DNA of 24,329 bases from CALWRM01 sp050309765 (GTDB lineage Bacteria > Bacillota > Clostridia > Christensenellales > UBA1750). The DNA is taken from NCBI GenBank assembly GCA_050309765.1, contig JBNRMU010000068.1:1-24329 (forward strand), read 5' to 3'. The first letter of the stretch is position 1; every line of letters starts with the position of its first letter. This document shows, piece by piece, positions 6,046 through 13,022 of this stretch. The notes beneath the pieces are model-generated. The model searched no databases, had not been told where the DNA came from, and saw only the letters and a program-made list of their open reading frames with translations. The position numbers were made by a program, and so were the translations under genes.

Positions 6046-7002
6046 ATGACAACCACAACCGTCACCAAACATCATTCCGTTGCCGAACGGGATAAGGATA
6101 TGAATGCGCTGTCGCCTATGGCCAGCGGTCTTTGGCATCTGTTCTTCATCATTGGCTGCCTGTGCTGCATCATCCCGCTGTGGATCGTTATCGCCGCCTC
6201 GTTCACCAAGAACTCGGCGCTGACCATCAACGGCTACGGTTTCTGGCCCAGCGAATTTGCTGTGGACGCCTACGTCTTCATGTTTACGGGCGGCGGCTCC
6301 ATGGGCAGGGCTTATATCAACACCATCCTCGCCACCGTTTCCGGCGTTGCCCTTTGTACCGTTTCCGTCGGCCTGTACGCATACCCGCTGTCCCGCAGCG
6401 ACTTCCGCTACACCGGCATCTTCACCTTCATTTCGTTCTTTACCATGCTGTTCCACGCCGGTACCGTGGCATCCTACATGGTCGGTTCGCAGATCCTGAA
6501 TCTGCGTAACACCCTGTGGGCGCTGTTCCTGCCCATGAGCTTTTCGGCATACTGGGTCATCGTCATGCGTACCTTCTATAAGTCCAACGTTCCCGAATCC
6601 GTCATCGAGTCCGCTCGTATCGACGGCGCCGGCGAGTGGAGGACCCTGATCCAAATCGTGGCCCCGCTGGCCATCCCCGGCTACGCCACCGTCGCTCTGT
6701 TTGCCGCAGTGGGTATCTGGAACAACTTCTTCAGCTGCCTGCTGTTCAACGACAACCGCGATTTCTGGAACCTGCAATACACCCTGTACTCCATCCTGCG
6801 CTCCATCCAGTTCCTGCGTGAGATGGCGTCCTCCGGCTCCTCTTCCGGCGCTGCCGTCGGTCAGGTTGCCGTGGGCGATCTGCCTTCCGAGTCCTTCCGT
6901 ATGGCCATGGCCGTTGTGTCCATGGGCCCCATCATCCTGGCCTACCCCTTCTTCCAGCGTTACTTCATGAAGGGCCTGACCATCGGCGCCGTTAAGGGCT
7001 AA
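6046..7002 (+). CDS. Sugar ABC transporter permease, YtcP type
   Basis: A 318-residue partner permease of the CUT1 MalG-like group, closest in style to YtcP. It has hydrophobic segments at about 30-52, 86-113, 122-146, 155-175, 209-230 and 287-303, the EAA loop ESARIDGAG..IVAPLAIP at 188-211, and the characteristic ending FFQRYFMKGLTIGAVKG. A Ser/Gly-rich periplasm-side insert lies at about 259-280. AAGGGGG precedes the ATG. It forms the membrane channel with the 5014-6015 product and is followed by a structured 124-base gap before the binding protein gene. Confidence 0.93.
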   Translation: MTTTTVTKHHSVAERDKDMNALSPMASGLWHLFFIIGCLCCIIPLWIVIAASFTKNSALTINGYGFWPSEFAVDAYVFMFTGGGSMGRAYINTILATVSGVALCTVSVGLYAYPLSRSDFRYTGIFTFISFFTMLFHAGTVASYMVGSQILNLRNTLWALFLPMSFSAYWVIVMRTFYKSNVPESVIESARIDGAGEWRTLIQIVAPLAIPGYATVALFAAVGIWNNFFSCLLFNDNRDFWNLQYTLYSILRSIQFLREMASSGSSSGAAVGQVAVGDLPSESFRMAMAVVSMGPIILAYPFFQRYFMKGLTIGAVKG

Positions 7003-7051
7003 GCCCAAAGCGTGTTGAGCCGACTATCGACTATCCTTTATTCCTTTGGTT

Positions 7052-7097
7052 AAGGGGGCTGCGGGCCCGCGATCCCGCGCTGCCTTACAGCCCTTTT
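7052..7097 (+). other. Intercistronic stem-loop between permeases and binding protein
   Basis: AAGGGGGCTG (7052-7061) pairs with CAGCCCTTTT (7088-7097) over 10 positions including two G-U pairs, with an inner GCGGG/CCCGC hairpin and TTTT at its 3' base. This could be a leaky terminator or a barrier to mRNA decay, giving the permeases and the binding protein different expression levels. Confidence 0.5.
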
Positions 7098-7126
7098 AAT
7101 AAAATCTATCAGGAGGAGAAAACCGA

Positions 7127-8791
7127 ATGAGCAAGAAAATCCTAGCTCTGCTCGTCGTGGTGCTGATGGTGTTCGCACTGGCCGCTTGCCAGCCCGCCGC
7201 CTCCACCGCCCCGGCCGCAGACACCCCCTCGAGCTCTGCCAGCACTCCTGCGGCTTCTACGTCCACTGAGACCGAAACTGCCGCCGAAGAGCCCGCTGAA
7301 GAGTCCGAAGCTCCCGCTGGTGACGCTTACCAGCTGATTTACTACATGTACTCCACGCAGGCTTCTGACCAGGACAAGGTCGTGGAAGAAGCTATCAACG
7401 AGTACATCCTGCCCCTGATCAACTGCACGGTCGACTTCGTTATGGTCTCCGGCGGTGACTGGGACGAAAAGGCTCGTGTGCCCCTGCAGGCCGGCGAGAA
7501 GATCGACATCTTCTGGACCCCTGAGTGGATGCACTACATGGAGAACATCGCGCAGGGACTGCTTCTGCCCCTGGACGATCCTGATGGCCCTTATGGCGAT
7601 CTGCTCCACACCTATGCTGCCGAAACCATCGACAACCTTGGCGCTTTCATTCCCGCCAACATCGTCAATGGCCACCTGTACGGCGTAGCTACCAAGAAGG
7701 AGCTGTGCGTGCCCGGCGGTCTGATGTGGAACCAGGACTATGTCGAAAAGTACGGCATCGACATTTCCACCGTTGAGACCATGGAAGACATGGTTCCCTA
7801 CCTCGACATGTTCATGGCCGATCCGGAGAACGCCGGCATCTATCCTCTGCTGGATAGCGGCTCCTGGACCCATGAGTCCCCCTTCATTCAGGGCTTTGTT
7901 AACAACATGGAGCCTGTTGTGATGCGCATGGGCAACCCCGGCGAAGAGCAGCAGCCCGAGTCCTATTGGGATGCCCCCGAAACCAAGGCGTATTGCCAGT
8001 TGATGGAAGGCTTCTACAAGAAGGGCTACCTGCATCCCGATTCTTATCTGACCACCTTCCAGGGCATTGACTACCTGAACACCGGTAAGTTCCTCGTCTC
8101 CACCGACTACGTCCTCAAGGGCGGCCAGGTTAAGGCGAACGAGCTGATGGGCCAGTCCGGTAATGCCAACCTGCACCTGGTTGAGTACCAGACCCACAAG
8201 AACAACAGCTCCGGCAACACCAACGTCAACGTGACCACTCACGCCGGCGGCTCCATGCTGGGCATTCCGATCACCTCTGGCAACCCTGTTGGCGCTATGC
8301 AGTACATCAACCTGATGCACATCGATGCTAAGCTGCTCAACATGATGGCTTGGGGCGTTGAGGGCGTGCACTACAACCTGAACGAGAACGGCATGGTTGT
8401 TCCTGTTGAGAACAACGGCTGGTCCAACGCTCACGGCGGCATGTGGACCCTGGGTGACCAGTTCAAGCAGCTGATTGCTTACAACGAGGATCCCAACAAG
8501 TACCAGCAGATGCTGGATCTGACCGCTGAAGCTTGGAACCATTGCTCTCTGGGCTTCCGCTTCGACCCGGCGAACTACTCCAACGAGTTCTCCGCCATCA
8601 AGACTGTGACCGACTCTTACAGCCGCTCCATGCGTACTGGTGTCCGCGTGACCGAGGATTACGACTCCTTCGTACAGCAGCTGTATGATGCTGGCCTGCA
8701 GACCGTTCTGGATGCTGTGACCGAGCAGTACAATGCCTGGAAGGCCGAGAACCCGACCGATCCCGGCGCTGCCTGGGCTGTGTCCAACTAA
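7127..8791 (+). CDS. Sugar ABC transporter substrate-binding lipoprotein
   Basis: A 554-residue extracellular binding protein. The N-terminus is a lipoprotein signal: MSKK, a hydrophobic core and lipobox L18-A-A-C21. A linker rich in Ala, Ser, Thr, Pro and Glu (about 22-65) tethers the domain to the membrane. The remainder is a type 1 solute-binding fold like LipO/YtcQ, with a DUF3502-like C-terminal segment beginning near SLGFRFDPANYS. AGGAGGAG precedes the ATG, one of the best ribosome sites in the window, consistent with a need for excess binding protein. It is last in the operon, after both permeases, and is followed by a strong terminator. The substrate is not evident; the family commonly binds oligosaccharides, and the surrounding ThuA, DUF1080 and esterase genes hint at a decorated glycoside. 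Confidence 0.92.
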   Translation: MSKKILALLVVVLMVFALAACQPAASTAPAADTPSSSASTPAASTSTETETAAEEPAEESEAPAGDAYQLIYYMYSTQASDQDKVVEEAINEYILPLINCTVDFVMVSGGDWDEKARVPLQAGEKIDIFWTPEWMHYMENIAQGLLLPLDDPDGPYGDLLHTYAAETIDNLGAFIPANIVNGHLYGVATKKELCVPGGLMWNQDYVEKYGIDISTVETMEDMVPYLDMFMADPENAGIYPLLDSGSWTHESPFIQGFVNNMEPVVMRMGNPGEEQQPESYWDAPETKAYCQLMEGFYKKGYLHPDSYLTTFQGIDYLNTGKFLVSTDYVLKGGQVKANELMGQSGNANLHLVEYQTHKNNSSGNTNVNVTTHAGGSMLGIPITSGNPVGAMQYINLMHIDAKLLNMMAWGVEGVHYNLNENGMVVPVENNGWSNAHGGMWTLGDQFKQLIAYNEDPNKYQQMLDLTAEAWNHCSLGFRFDPANYSNEFSAIKTVTDSYSRSMRTGVRVTEDYDSFVQQLYDAGLQTVLDAVTEQYNAWKAENPTDPGAAWAVSN

Positions 8792-8835
8792 GAGCGAGTG
8801 ATCGCAGTTTAGACTTAAGAGTCTAACCTCCCCTA

Positions 8836-8870
8836 TGTCCCCGCCCGCAAGGGCGGGGACATTTTCGTTT
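8836..8870 (+). terminator. Terminator of the ABC importer operon
   Basis: An 11-bp perfect GC-rich stem, TGTCCCCGCCC (8836-8846) with GGGCGGGGACA (8851-8861), a GCAA loop, then TTTTCGTTT. A smaller 7-bp hairpin (TTAGACT/AGTCTAA, 8809-8826) precedes it. Confidence 0.93.
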
Positions 8871-8886
8871 ACCTAAGATTTGAGCA

Positions 8887-8927
8887 GACAAAAGGCGCCC
8901 AGGGGTATGCCCCCTTGGGCGCCTTTG
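8887..8927 (-). terminator. Terminator of the PNPOx gene pair
   Basis: On the minus strand AAAGGCGCCCAAGGGGG pairs with CCCCTGGGCGCCTTT with one bulged base, followed by TTTTGTCTG. It starts about 20 bases after the stop codon at 8948 and is back-to-back with the importer terminator. Confidence 0.88.
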
Positions 8928-8947
8928 CGTATTTGTTTCGTCGCGGC

Positions 8948-9379
8948 TTACTCTGCCGTGAAGTCGATATCGAAGCGTTTGCCGTGCGAAAACAGTACGC
9001 CGTCCGTCAGGCGGATACAGAGGATGCAGGTATTTTCATCGGAAAAGTCATTGTGGCCGTTATCGATCCAGGCCGCAAAAACCTCGCGCAGCCGCGCAGC
9101 CAGGGCCCTGTTCTCCTCCCGGCCGAAATAGCCGAGGTTCTCTCCCCTGCCATGAGCAGTAAACCAGTCGCCGGCGATGGCCACGCTGGGATTTTGCCCG
9201 ATCTGCCGCATCTTGTTCGAAAGCGCGTAGGTGATGATGTAAAACGCGCCGTCCTCATAATAGGCGTTCACGTAGCGCACCTGCGGCAAGCAGCCCTCGT
9301 CCGTCGCCAGGGCGATCACGTTGTCCTTGCCGAAGCGCTCCTGCATAATGGCCCTGGTGGTGGCATCCAGCTTGTGCAT
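8948..9379 (-). CDS. Pyridoxamine 5'-phosphate oxidase-fold protein
   Basis: A 143-residue single-domain split-barrel protein of the PNPOx-like, FMN-binding type. The N-terminal half has the pattern VIALATDEGCLPQVRYVNAYYEDGAFYIITYALSNKMRQI (about 21-60, strand, turn, strand, then the loop that contacts flavin phosphate), followed by NPSVAIAGDWF and a C-terminal GVLFSHGKRFDIDF strand pair. Family members are FMN- or F420-binding reductases or sensors; cofactor and substrate cannot be read from the sequence. It lies 18 bases downstream of a gene for an HTH protein with the same fold fused at its C-terminus, so the two are very likely co-transcribed and may share a ligand or form mixed dimers. 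AGGGGA and AGGA lie before the ATG. Confidence 0.82.
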   Translation of the reverse strand: MHKLDATTRAIMQERFGKDNVIALATDEGCLPQVRYVNAYYEDGAFYIITYALSNKMRQIGQNPSVAIAGDWFTAHGRGENLGYFGREENRALAARLREVFAAWIDNGHNDFSDENTCILCIRLTDGVLFSHGKRFDIDFTAE

Positions 9380-9397
9380 GTGTCCTGTCCCCTTTCT

Positions 9398-9997
9398 TTA
9401 GCGTATCTCGATCTTGTCCGCGGTAAAACGGAAGATGGCCATGTACGCATCCTCCCCCGCGCCATAGCCCTGCGCAAGCGATGGAAAGGCCGTATACGCC
9501 ATCTCGCGCGCGGCGGTTGTGTCGTCCAACACGGCCCGGCCCGTCAGCCTGATCCAGCGGCGCGTGCGCAGGTTGTAGCTGCCAAGCTCGGCCAGGGGGT
9601 TTTGCAGCAGCTCCGCGCAGACGCTCTTGCGCCTGTCCGTGACGAAAAAAAGCATGCCTTCCCTGGCAAAGATCCTGCCGAACGGCCTCAGCTTCGGCTG
9701 TTCGCCGGCCGTCGTCGCCAGGAAGAAGTAGCCGCAGTCGCGCATAAAGCGGCAAGCCTCCGCCGCCGATGGCGCCTCGTTCTGCGCCGACCGTTCCGCA
9801 TCGCCTTCGACCAACAGGTAGTCGAGGCTGCACCCGAACAGCTTGCAAAGGCGGATCAGCTTTTCCGTCTCCGGAAAGGCTGCGTCCATCTCCCAGCGGG
9901 AAACGGACTGGCGCGAAACGCCGAGCGCCTCTGCCAGCGCCTCCTGGGTGATGCCGTTTCGCCTGCGCAACAGGGCCAGCTTTTCGCCCATGGTCAT
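9398..9997 (-). CDS. XRE-family regulator fused to a PNPOx-like flavin domain
   Basis: A 199-residue protein with two clear parts. Residues 5-59 are an HTH_3/Cro-type DNA-binding domain (ITQEALAEALGVSRQSVSRWE, then PETEKLIRLCKLFGCSLDYLLV). After a linker (about 60-78), residues 79-199 form a split-barrel PNPOx-like domain (RDCGYFFLATTAGEQPKLRPFGRIF, GMLFFVTDRRKSV, NPLAELGSYN, WIRLTGRAVLDD, and a C-terminal strand pair). The arrangement suggests a transcription factor that senses flavin, redox state or a small ligand through its barrel. GGAGGT lies 6 bases before the ATG at 9997, which fixes the start; the promoter upstream is weak (TATAGT near 10020-10025). Likely targets are itself and the adjacent PNPOx gene, but no operator was recognised. 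Confidence 0.85.
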   Translation of the reverse strand: MTMGEKLALLRRRNGITQEALAEALGVSRQSVSRWEMDAAFPETEKLIRLCKLFGCSLDYLLVEGDAERSAQNEAPSAAEACRFMRDCGYFFLATTAGEQPKLRPFGRIFAREGMLFFVTDRRKSVCAELLQNPLAELGSYNLRTRRWIRLTGRAVLDDTTAAREMAYTAFPSLAQGYGAGEDAYMAIFRFTADKIEIR

Positions 9998-10091
9998 GCG
10001 CCCACCTCCGTTTGTGCATAACTATAATCGCTTTGGAAAGAAAAGAGAAGGCCGCTTAGAGTGCGGCGCGCAACCTTTGGCGTGCGGCGCT

Positions 10092-10132
10092 TAAAAACAA
10101 AAGCGGGCCGGGCCTTTGCCAAAGCCCGACCC
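10092..10132 (-). terminator. Terminator of the DUF2156-GNAT gene
   Basis: On the minus strand GGGTCGGGC pairs with GCCCGGCCC (one mismatch), with a 10-base loop, followed by GCTTTTGTTTTTAA. It begins about 22 bases beyond the stop codon at 10155. Confidence 0.85.
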
Positions 10133-10154
10133 TATATCTGTCGATTTGCACCGC

Positions 10155-11606
10155 TCAGCGCTCGAAATAATAGTAGGTTTCGTCCTTGCGCGTTTCGCGC
10201 AGGCCGCTGGCCACGATCATCTTATACGACGCCTGGTTTTGTTGGAAACAGCGAGCCCACACCTTGAGCCCCAGCGTCTTTTCGCCGTACTCCAGGGCCG
10301 CGCTGAAGGCCGCGCGGCCGTAGCCCTTGCCGTGATAGGCAGGCATCAGGCGGCAGCCAAGCTCGGCGGTGCTGCAGCCGAAATTCCAAAGGATCGCCTC
10401 GCCGATCATTTCACCGGTTTCGCTCAGGCGGACGGCAAAGTTGATGGATTCACCGGCCTGCAGATCGGCCTGCAGGGAGTCGTAAAAGGTATCCTCATCC
10501 GGCGGCTGGGGGATACCGTCGTCCTCGCGGTAATCGTAGCCCCAGTAGCGGTTGTTCTCCACGTCCGTGTTCAGGCGCAGGTAGGCCGCCTTATCCTCCG
10601 GTCGAATCTCGGTCAGAACGATGTCCCCCGCGTGCAGCACGGGCATCTGTTCTACTTTCCCTGCGGGGGAAAAAGCGTGCACCAGGTACTTGTTGACCAT
10701 CATAATGGGCTGGTACTGCTGCTTGGAGGTGCGAAGGCCCGGGTCGCCCGAATCATCCTCGCGGTTGACATAGCGAAGGGGATGTCCGAGCTTTTCATCC
10801 ACCAGGCGCACAAAGCTCTGGTACATGGTGGGATAGGCGCCCTCGTAGCTCTTGAGCGCCTTCTCCACATGGATGAGCAGGCTCTCGCCCACGATCTCGC
10901 CGATGCTGAAGGCCACCATCTCGTCGTCCACCAGCAGGCAGGCGCCGAACAGGCCCAATTCCTCATACACATCCAGCAGCTCACGCGTGCTCTGCAACTC
11001 CATGCGCTCCAGGGCGTTGCCGTCCGTGTGCTCGCTCTCGTACAGATCCAGCAGCTTTACGACCGCGTCATGGTCCTCGGCCCGCAGCAGGCGGGCATTC
11101 GGCTCGCCGTAGAGCTTTTTGAACTTGTTGATGTGGTTGCGCTGGCCGCTGAACTTTTTGCCGCGGAAGGTCTCCGCGTCCTCGAAAGAATAGATATAGT
11201 CGCTCCACTTGCGGTCAAAATGGAACATGACGGGCCGCAGCCGCTCATCCTCGCGGATGTGCTGCAAAAGCTCATCGTCCACAGCGTAAAAGCGCAGGGG
11301 CAGGTCGCGCTCCCTGGTATAGAGAATCAACTGATCGATCATGCCGTCGGGATCCGCGCCATAGGGCCAGCTGAAGGCAGGCTTTTCGCCGATGTTCTGG
11401 CGGAACACAAAGGTATCGTTCCAAACGCAGAAGCCGATGTCGCCGCCCTCCCGCCACATGAACAGCGTGCCGGCGGAAAGGTCGTTGCAAAGATAAGGGC
11501 TCTTTTGTATGTAGGAAAGCGCTTTTTTGAGCGCCTCCAGGGAATAGGGTTCAAAATAAAGCGCAGAACCCTTGGGATTCACGGCATCCGTACAATGTGT
11601 GTTCAT
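10155..11606 (-). CDS. DUF2156 aminoacyltransferase-like domain fused to GNAT acetyltransferase
   Basis: A 483-residue two-domain cytoplasmic protein. Residues about 20-308 resemble DUF2156, the double-GNAT-like fold related to the catalytic part of MprF-type lysyl-phosphatidylglycerol synthases and FemX-like transferases (MWREGGDIGFCVWND, RKWSDYIYSFEDAETFRGKK, QRNHINKFKK, VAFSIGE, HVEKALKSYEGAYPTMYQSF, NREDDSGDPGLRTSKQQYQP). Residues about 328-483 are a RimJ/RimL-like N-acetyltransferase with acetyl-CoA motif A at 417-438 (PAYHGKGYGRAAFSAAL). The first domain may transfer an amino acid and the second an acetyl group, but substrates are unknown. AAGGTG lies 10 bases before the ATG. It is 118 bases downstream of the MBL-rubredoxin gene with a hairpin between; no strong promoter is seen, so partial read-through is possible. 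Confidence 0.82.
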   Translation of the reverse strand: MNTHCTDAVNPKGSALYFEPYSLEALKKALSYIQKSPYLCNDLSAGTLFMWREGGDIGFCVWNDTFVFRQNIGEKPAFSWPYGADPDGMIDQLILYTRERDLPLRFYAVDDELLQHIREDERLRPVMFHFDRKWSDYIYSFEDAETFRGKKFSGQRNHINKFKKLYGEPNARLLRAEDHDAVVKLLDLYESEHTDGNALERMELQSTRELLDVYEELGLFGACLLVDDEMVAFSIGEIVGESLLIHVEKALKSYEGAYPTMYQSFVRLVDEKLGHPLRYVNREDDSGDPGLRTSKQQYQPIMMVNKYLVHAFSPAGKVEQMPVLHAGDIVLTEIRPEDKAAYLRLNTDVENNRYWGYDYREDDGIPQPPDEDTFYDSLQADLQAGESINFAVRLSETGEMIGEAILWNFGCSTAELGCRLMPAYHGKGYGRAAFSAALEYGEKTLGLKVWARCFQQNQASYKMIVASGLRETRKDETYYYFER

Positions 11607-11679
11607 GAAAATAAATCACCTTGATATGCTCTATTTGGATCATTCCTGGTGCTGTGCCCGGGCCGAGCGGGCCAAATAG

Positions 11680-11703
11680 AAGGCCGGTTCTGCAACCGGC
11701 CTT
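11680..11703 (-). terminator. Hairpin downstream of the MBL-rubredoxin gene
   Basis: A perfect 10-bp stem, AAGGCCGGTT (11680-11689) with AACCGGCCTT (11694-11703), loop of 4. It starts about 21 bases after the minus-strand stop codon. On the minus strand the tail is only CTATTT, whereas on the plus strand it is TGACTTTTTG, so termination of the minus transcript may be partial. Confidence 0.6.
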
Positions 11704-11724
11704 TGACTTTTTGTTGGTTGCGGC

Positions 11725-12690
11725 TTAAGCGCGGTTGAATTTGCTCTTGCTCTGCCGGCAGCGTGGGCATTTCCAGTCTGCGGGCAAATCGGCAAAGGCG
11801 GTGCCGGGAAGTACGCCGTGCTCGGGATCGCCCTGGGCGGGATCGTATACATAGCCGCAGACGGAGCACACATAGATACCGCTGCCGGCCTGCGCCGACG
11901 CATCCATCTCTGCCGGGGGAATGCTTTTGGGCGGGTTGTCAAGGTCGACGACGGCCTTGCTCTCCAGGTTCTCATAGCCTAAAGGCGTGTGAGTGGAAAG
12001 GTAAACCGTGGGATGCGCGGCAATGAAGGCGCGCACCTTGTTGAGTGTTTCCCTGGCGGCTGCGGCGTCCTCGAACACAACGGAAAGCTTGTTCTTATAC
12101 AGGGCCTCGTCGGTGTAGGTCACGTCGCCGTGGATCATGTAAAACAGGCCGTCTGCCTCGACAATAACGATGCTGTTGCCGGTGGTGTGGCCTTTGGCAG
12201 GCAGGAAATACACGCCGTCGGCGATCTTTTCCGAAGCCTCGAAGTTGTAATAAGGGCCGTCCTTATACGCCGCGGCCCTGACGTTTGCAAGGCCTGCAAG
12301 CTCCGGCGCGGCAGCCTCCTCGGGGGAGGCGTAGATCACAGCGTTTGGGAAGGCGCGCAGCTCGCCCGAATGGTCGGCATGCTTGTGGGTCAGCAGGATC
12401 TTGGTCACCTGCTCGGGCGCATAGCCGGCGGTTTTGAGCGCGGACAGATAGTCCTCCACGCGCGTGCCCATGTAGATGGCGGTGGTCTCGTCCGGCACAG
12501 CGTCGGGCACTTCCTTGGGCATGCCCGTATCCACCAGGATGACCTCGTCCCCGGTATCGATCACATAATTCTGCAGGCTGGAGCGGTAACGCACAGCCGG
12601 ATCAAAGGCCTGGGGGCCATCCTCCCCACCCATGGCGAAGGGTTGCAGCATGAAGCCGTTTTCATAAAGCTTGACCGCCTTGATAATCAT
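11725..12690 (-). CDS. Metallo-beta-lactamase hydrolase fused to a C-terminal rubredoxin
   Basis: A 321-residue protein. Residues about 1-245 form an MBL fold of the N-acyl-homoserine-lactonase-like group: T-H102-K-H104-A-D106-H107-S-G, then H168, D189 and H234, the full set for a two-metal site. Residues about 270-317 are a complete rubredoxin: Y-V-C275-S-V-C278-G-Y-V-Y-D-P, then W-K-C308-P-R-C311, holding one iron. The HxHxDH ligands differ from the HxExDH of flavodiiron proteins, so this is not a truncated FDP, and no flavodoxin domain is present. The start at 12690 has GGAGGT 5 bases upstream; an in-frame TTG at 12714 lies before that site and is rejected. TTGACA-17-TACAAT precedes it. 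Possible roles are a redox-linked hydrolase or a thiol/persulfide enzyme; the substrate is unknown. Confidence 0.9.
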   Translation of the reverse strand: MIIKAVKLYENGFMLQPFAMGGEDGPQAFDPAVRYRSSLQNYVIDTGDEVILVDTGMPKEVPDAVPDETTAIYMGTRVEDYLSALKTAGYAPEQVTKILLTHKHADHSGELRAFPNAVIYASPEEAAAPELAGLANVRAAAYKDGPYYNFEASEKIADGVYFLPAKGHTTGNSIVIVEADGLFYMIHGDVTYTDEALYKNKLSVVFEDAAAARETLNKVRAFIAAHPTVYLSTHTPLGYENLESKAVVDLDNPPKSIPPAEMDASAQAGSGIYVCSVCGYVYDPAQGDPEHGVLPGTAFADLPADWKCPRCRQSKSKFNRA

Positions 12691-12760
12691 AGGGCACCTC
12701 CCGTTTTTATACAAAACGAACCTTTTTAGGCTGTTTTGCCGCTTGTTTGCATCAAATTAA

Positions 12761-12789
12761 ATTGTATAGGCAATAGATAGCCTTGTCAA
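12761..12789 (-). promoter_or_regulatory. Promoter of the MBL-rubredoxin gene
   Basis: On the minus strand TTGACA (12789-12784), 17 bases, TACAAT (12766-12761), about 70 bases before the start codon at 12690. Confidence 0.82.
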
Positions 12790-12886
12790 TCACAAAGCGG
12801 AAAGTATTGTGTGAAAAAGGCTTTACAAAAGCCCTTTTGCCCGCACCCTGCCGGACAGCGCAGCAGGTACTGCGCCGCCTTTTTTT
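12783..12886 (+). other. Candidate small RNA unit or orphan terminator
   Basis: On the plus strand TTGTCA (12783-12788) and TATTGT (12805-12810), 16 bases apart, could drive a transcript of about 70 bases. It would contain a hairpin GGCTTT/AAAGCC (12819-12833) and end at GCGCAG/CTGCGC (12858-12875) followed by CGCC and seven T (12880-12886). No plus-strand gene lies upstream that would need this terminator. The promoter is imperfect, so this is only a candidate. Confidence 0.35.
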
Positions 12887-12915
12887 GCGGCACAGGAAGC
12901 GGGATCGTCGTTTTC

Positions 12916-12944
12916 TGTACAAAAGTACAACTCCATTATATAAT
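12916..12944 (+). promoter_or_regulatory. Possible upstream promoter and palindrome before the FucI-like gene
   Basis: TGTACA (12916-12921), 17 bases, perfect TATAAT (12939-12944). The -35 region is part of the inverted repeat TGTAC-AAAA-GTACA (12916-12929), which could be an operator. Confidence 0.45.
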
Positions 12945-12956
12945 TGGCGGCAACGG

Positions 12957-12985
12957 TTGACAATTAACGTGATTTCTATTATTGT
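12957..12985 (+). promoter_or_regulatory. Proximal promoter of the FucI-like gene
   Basis: Perfect TTGACA (12957-12962), 17 bases, TATTGT (12980-12985), with predicted start about 30 bases before the ATG. TTAAC (12964-12968) and GTTAA (12984-12988) form an inverted repeat across the spacer and -10 box, a possible repressor site. Confidence 0.6.
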
Positions 12986-13022
12986 TAAACTACAAAATCG
13001 TCTATGTGAAAGGAGACGCTTT

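Noticed and set aside
5032..7008. A 658-codon open frame on the minus strand across both permease genes
   Set aside because: It mirrors two clearly recognisable permeases, has low-complexity composition rich in Gly, His, Asp and Gln, and matches no family. It is a by-product of codon bias. The same applies to long antisense frames at 1135-2304, 7142-8542, 10116-11624, 13002-14426, 16125-16988, 19813-20883 and 22802-24016.
11725..12690. Flavodiiron protein fragment
   Set aside because: Rubredoxin is present, but the metal motif is HxHxDH rather than HxExDH and there is no flavodoxin domain, so it is a hydrolase-type MBL.
12691..12714. N-terminal extension of the MBL-rubredoxin protein from a TTG codon
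   Set aside because: The extension includes the GGAGGT ribosome site of the ATG at 12690, and no upstream site supports the TTG.
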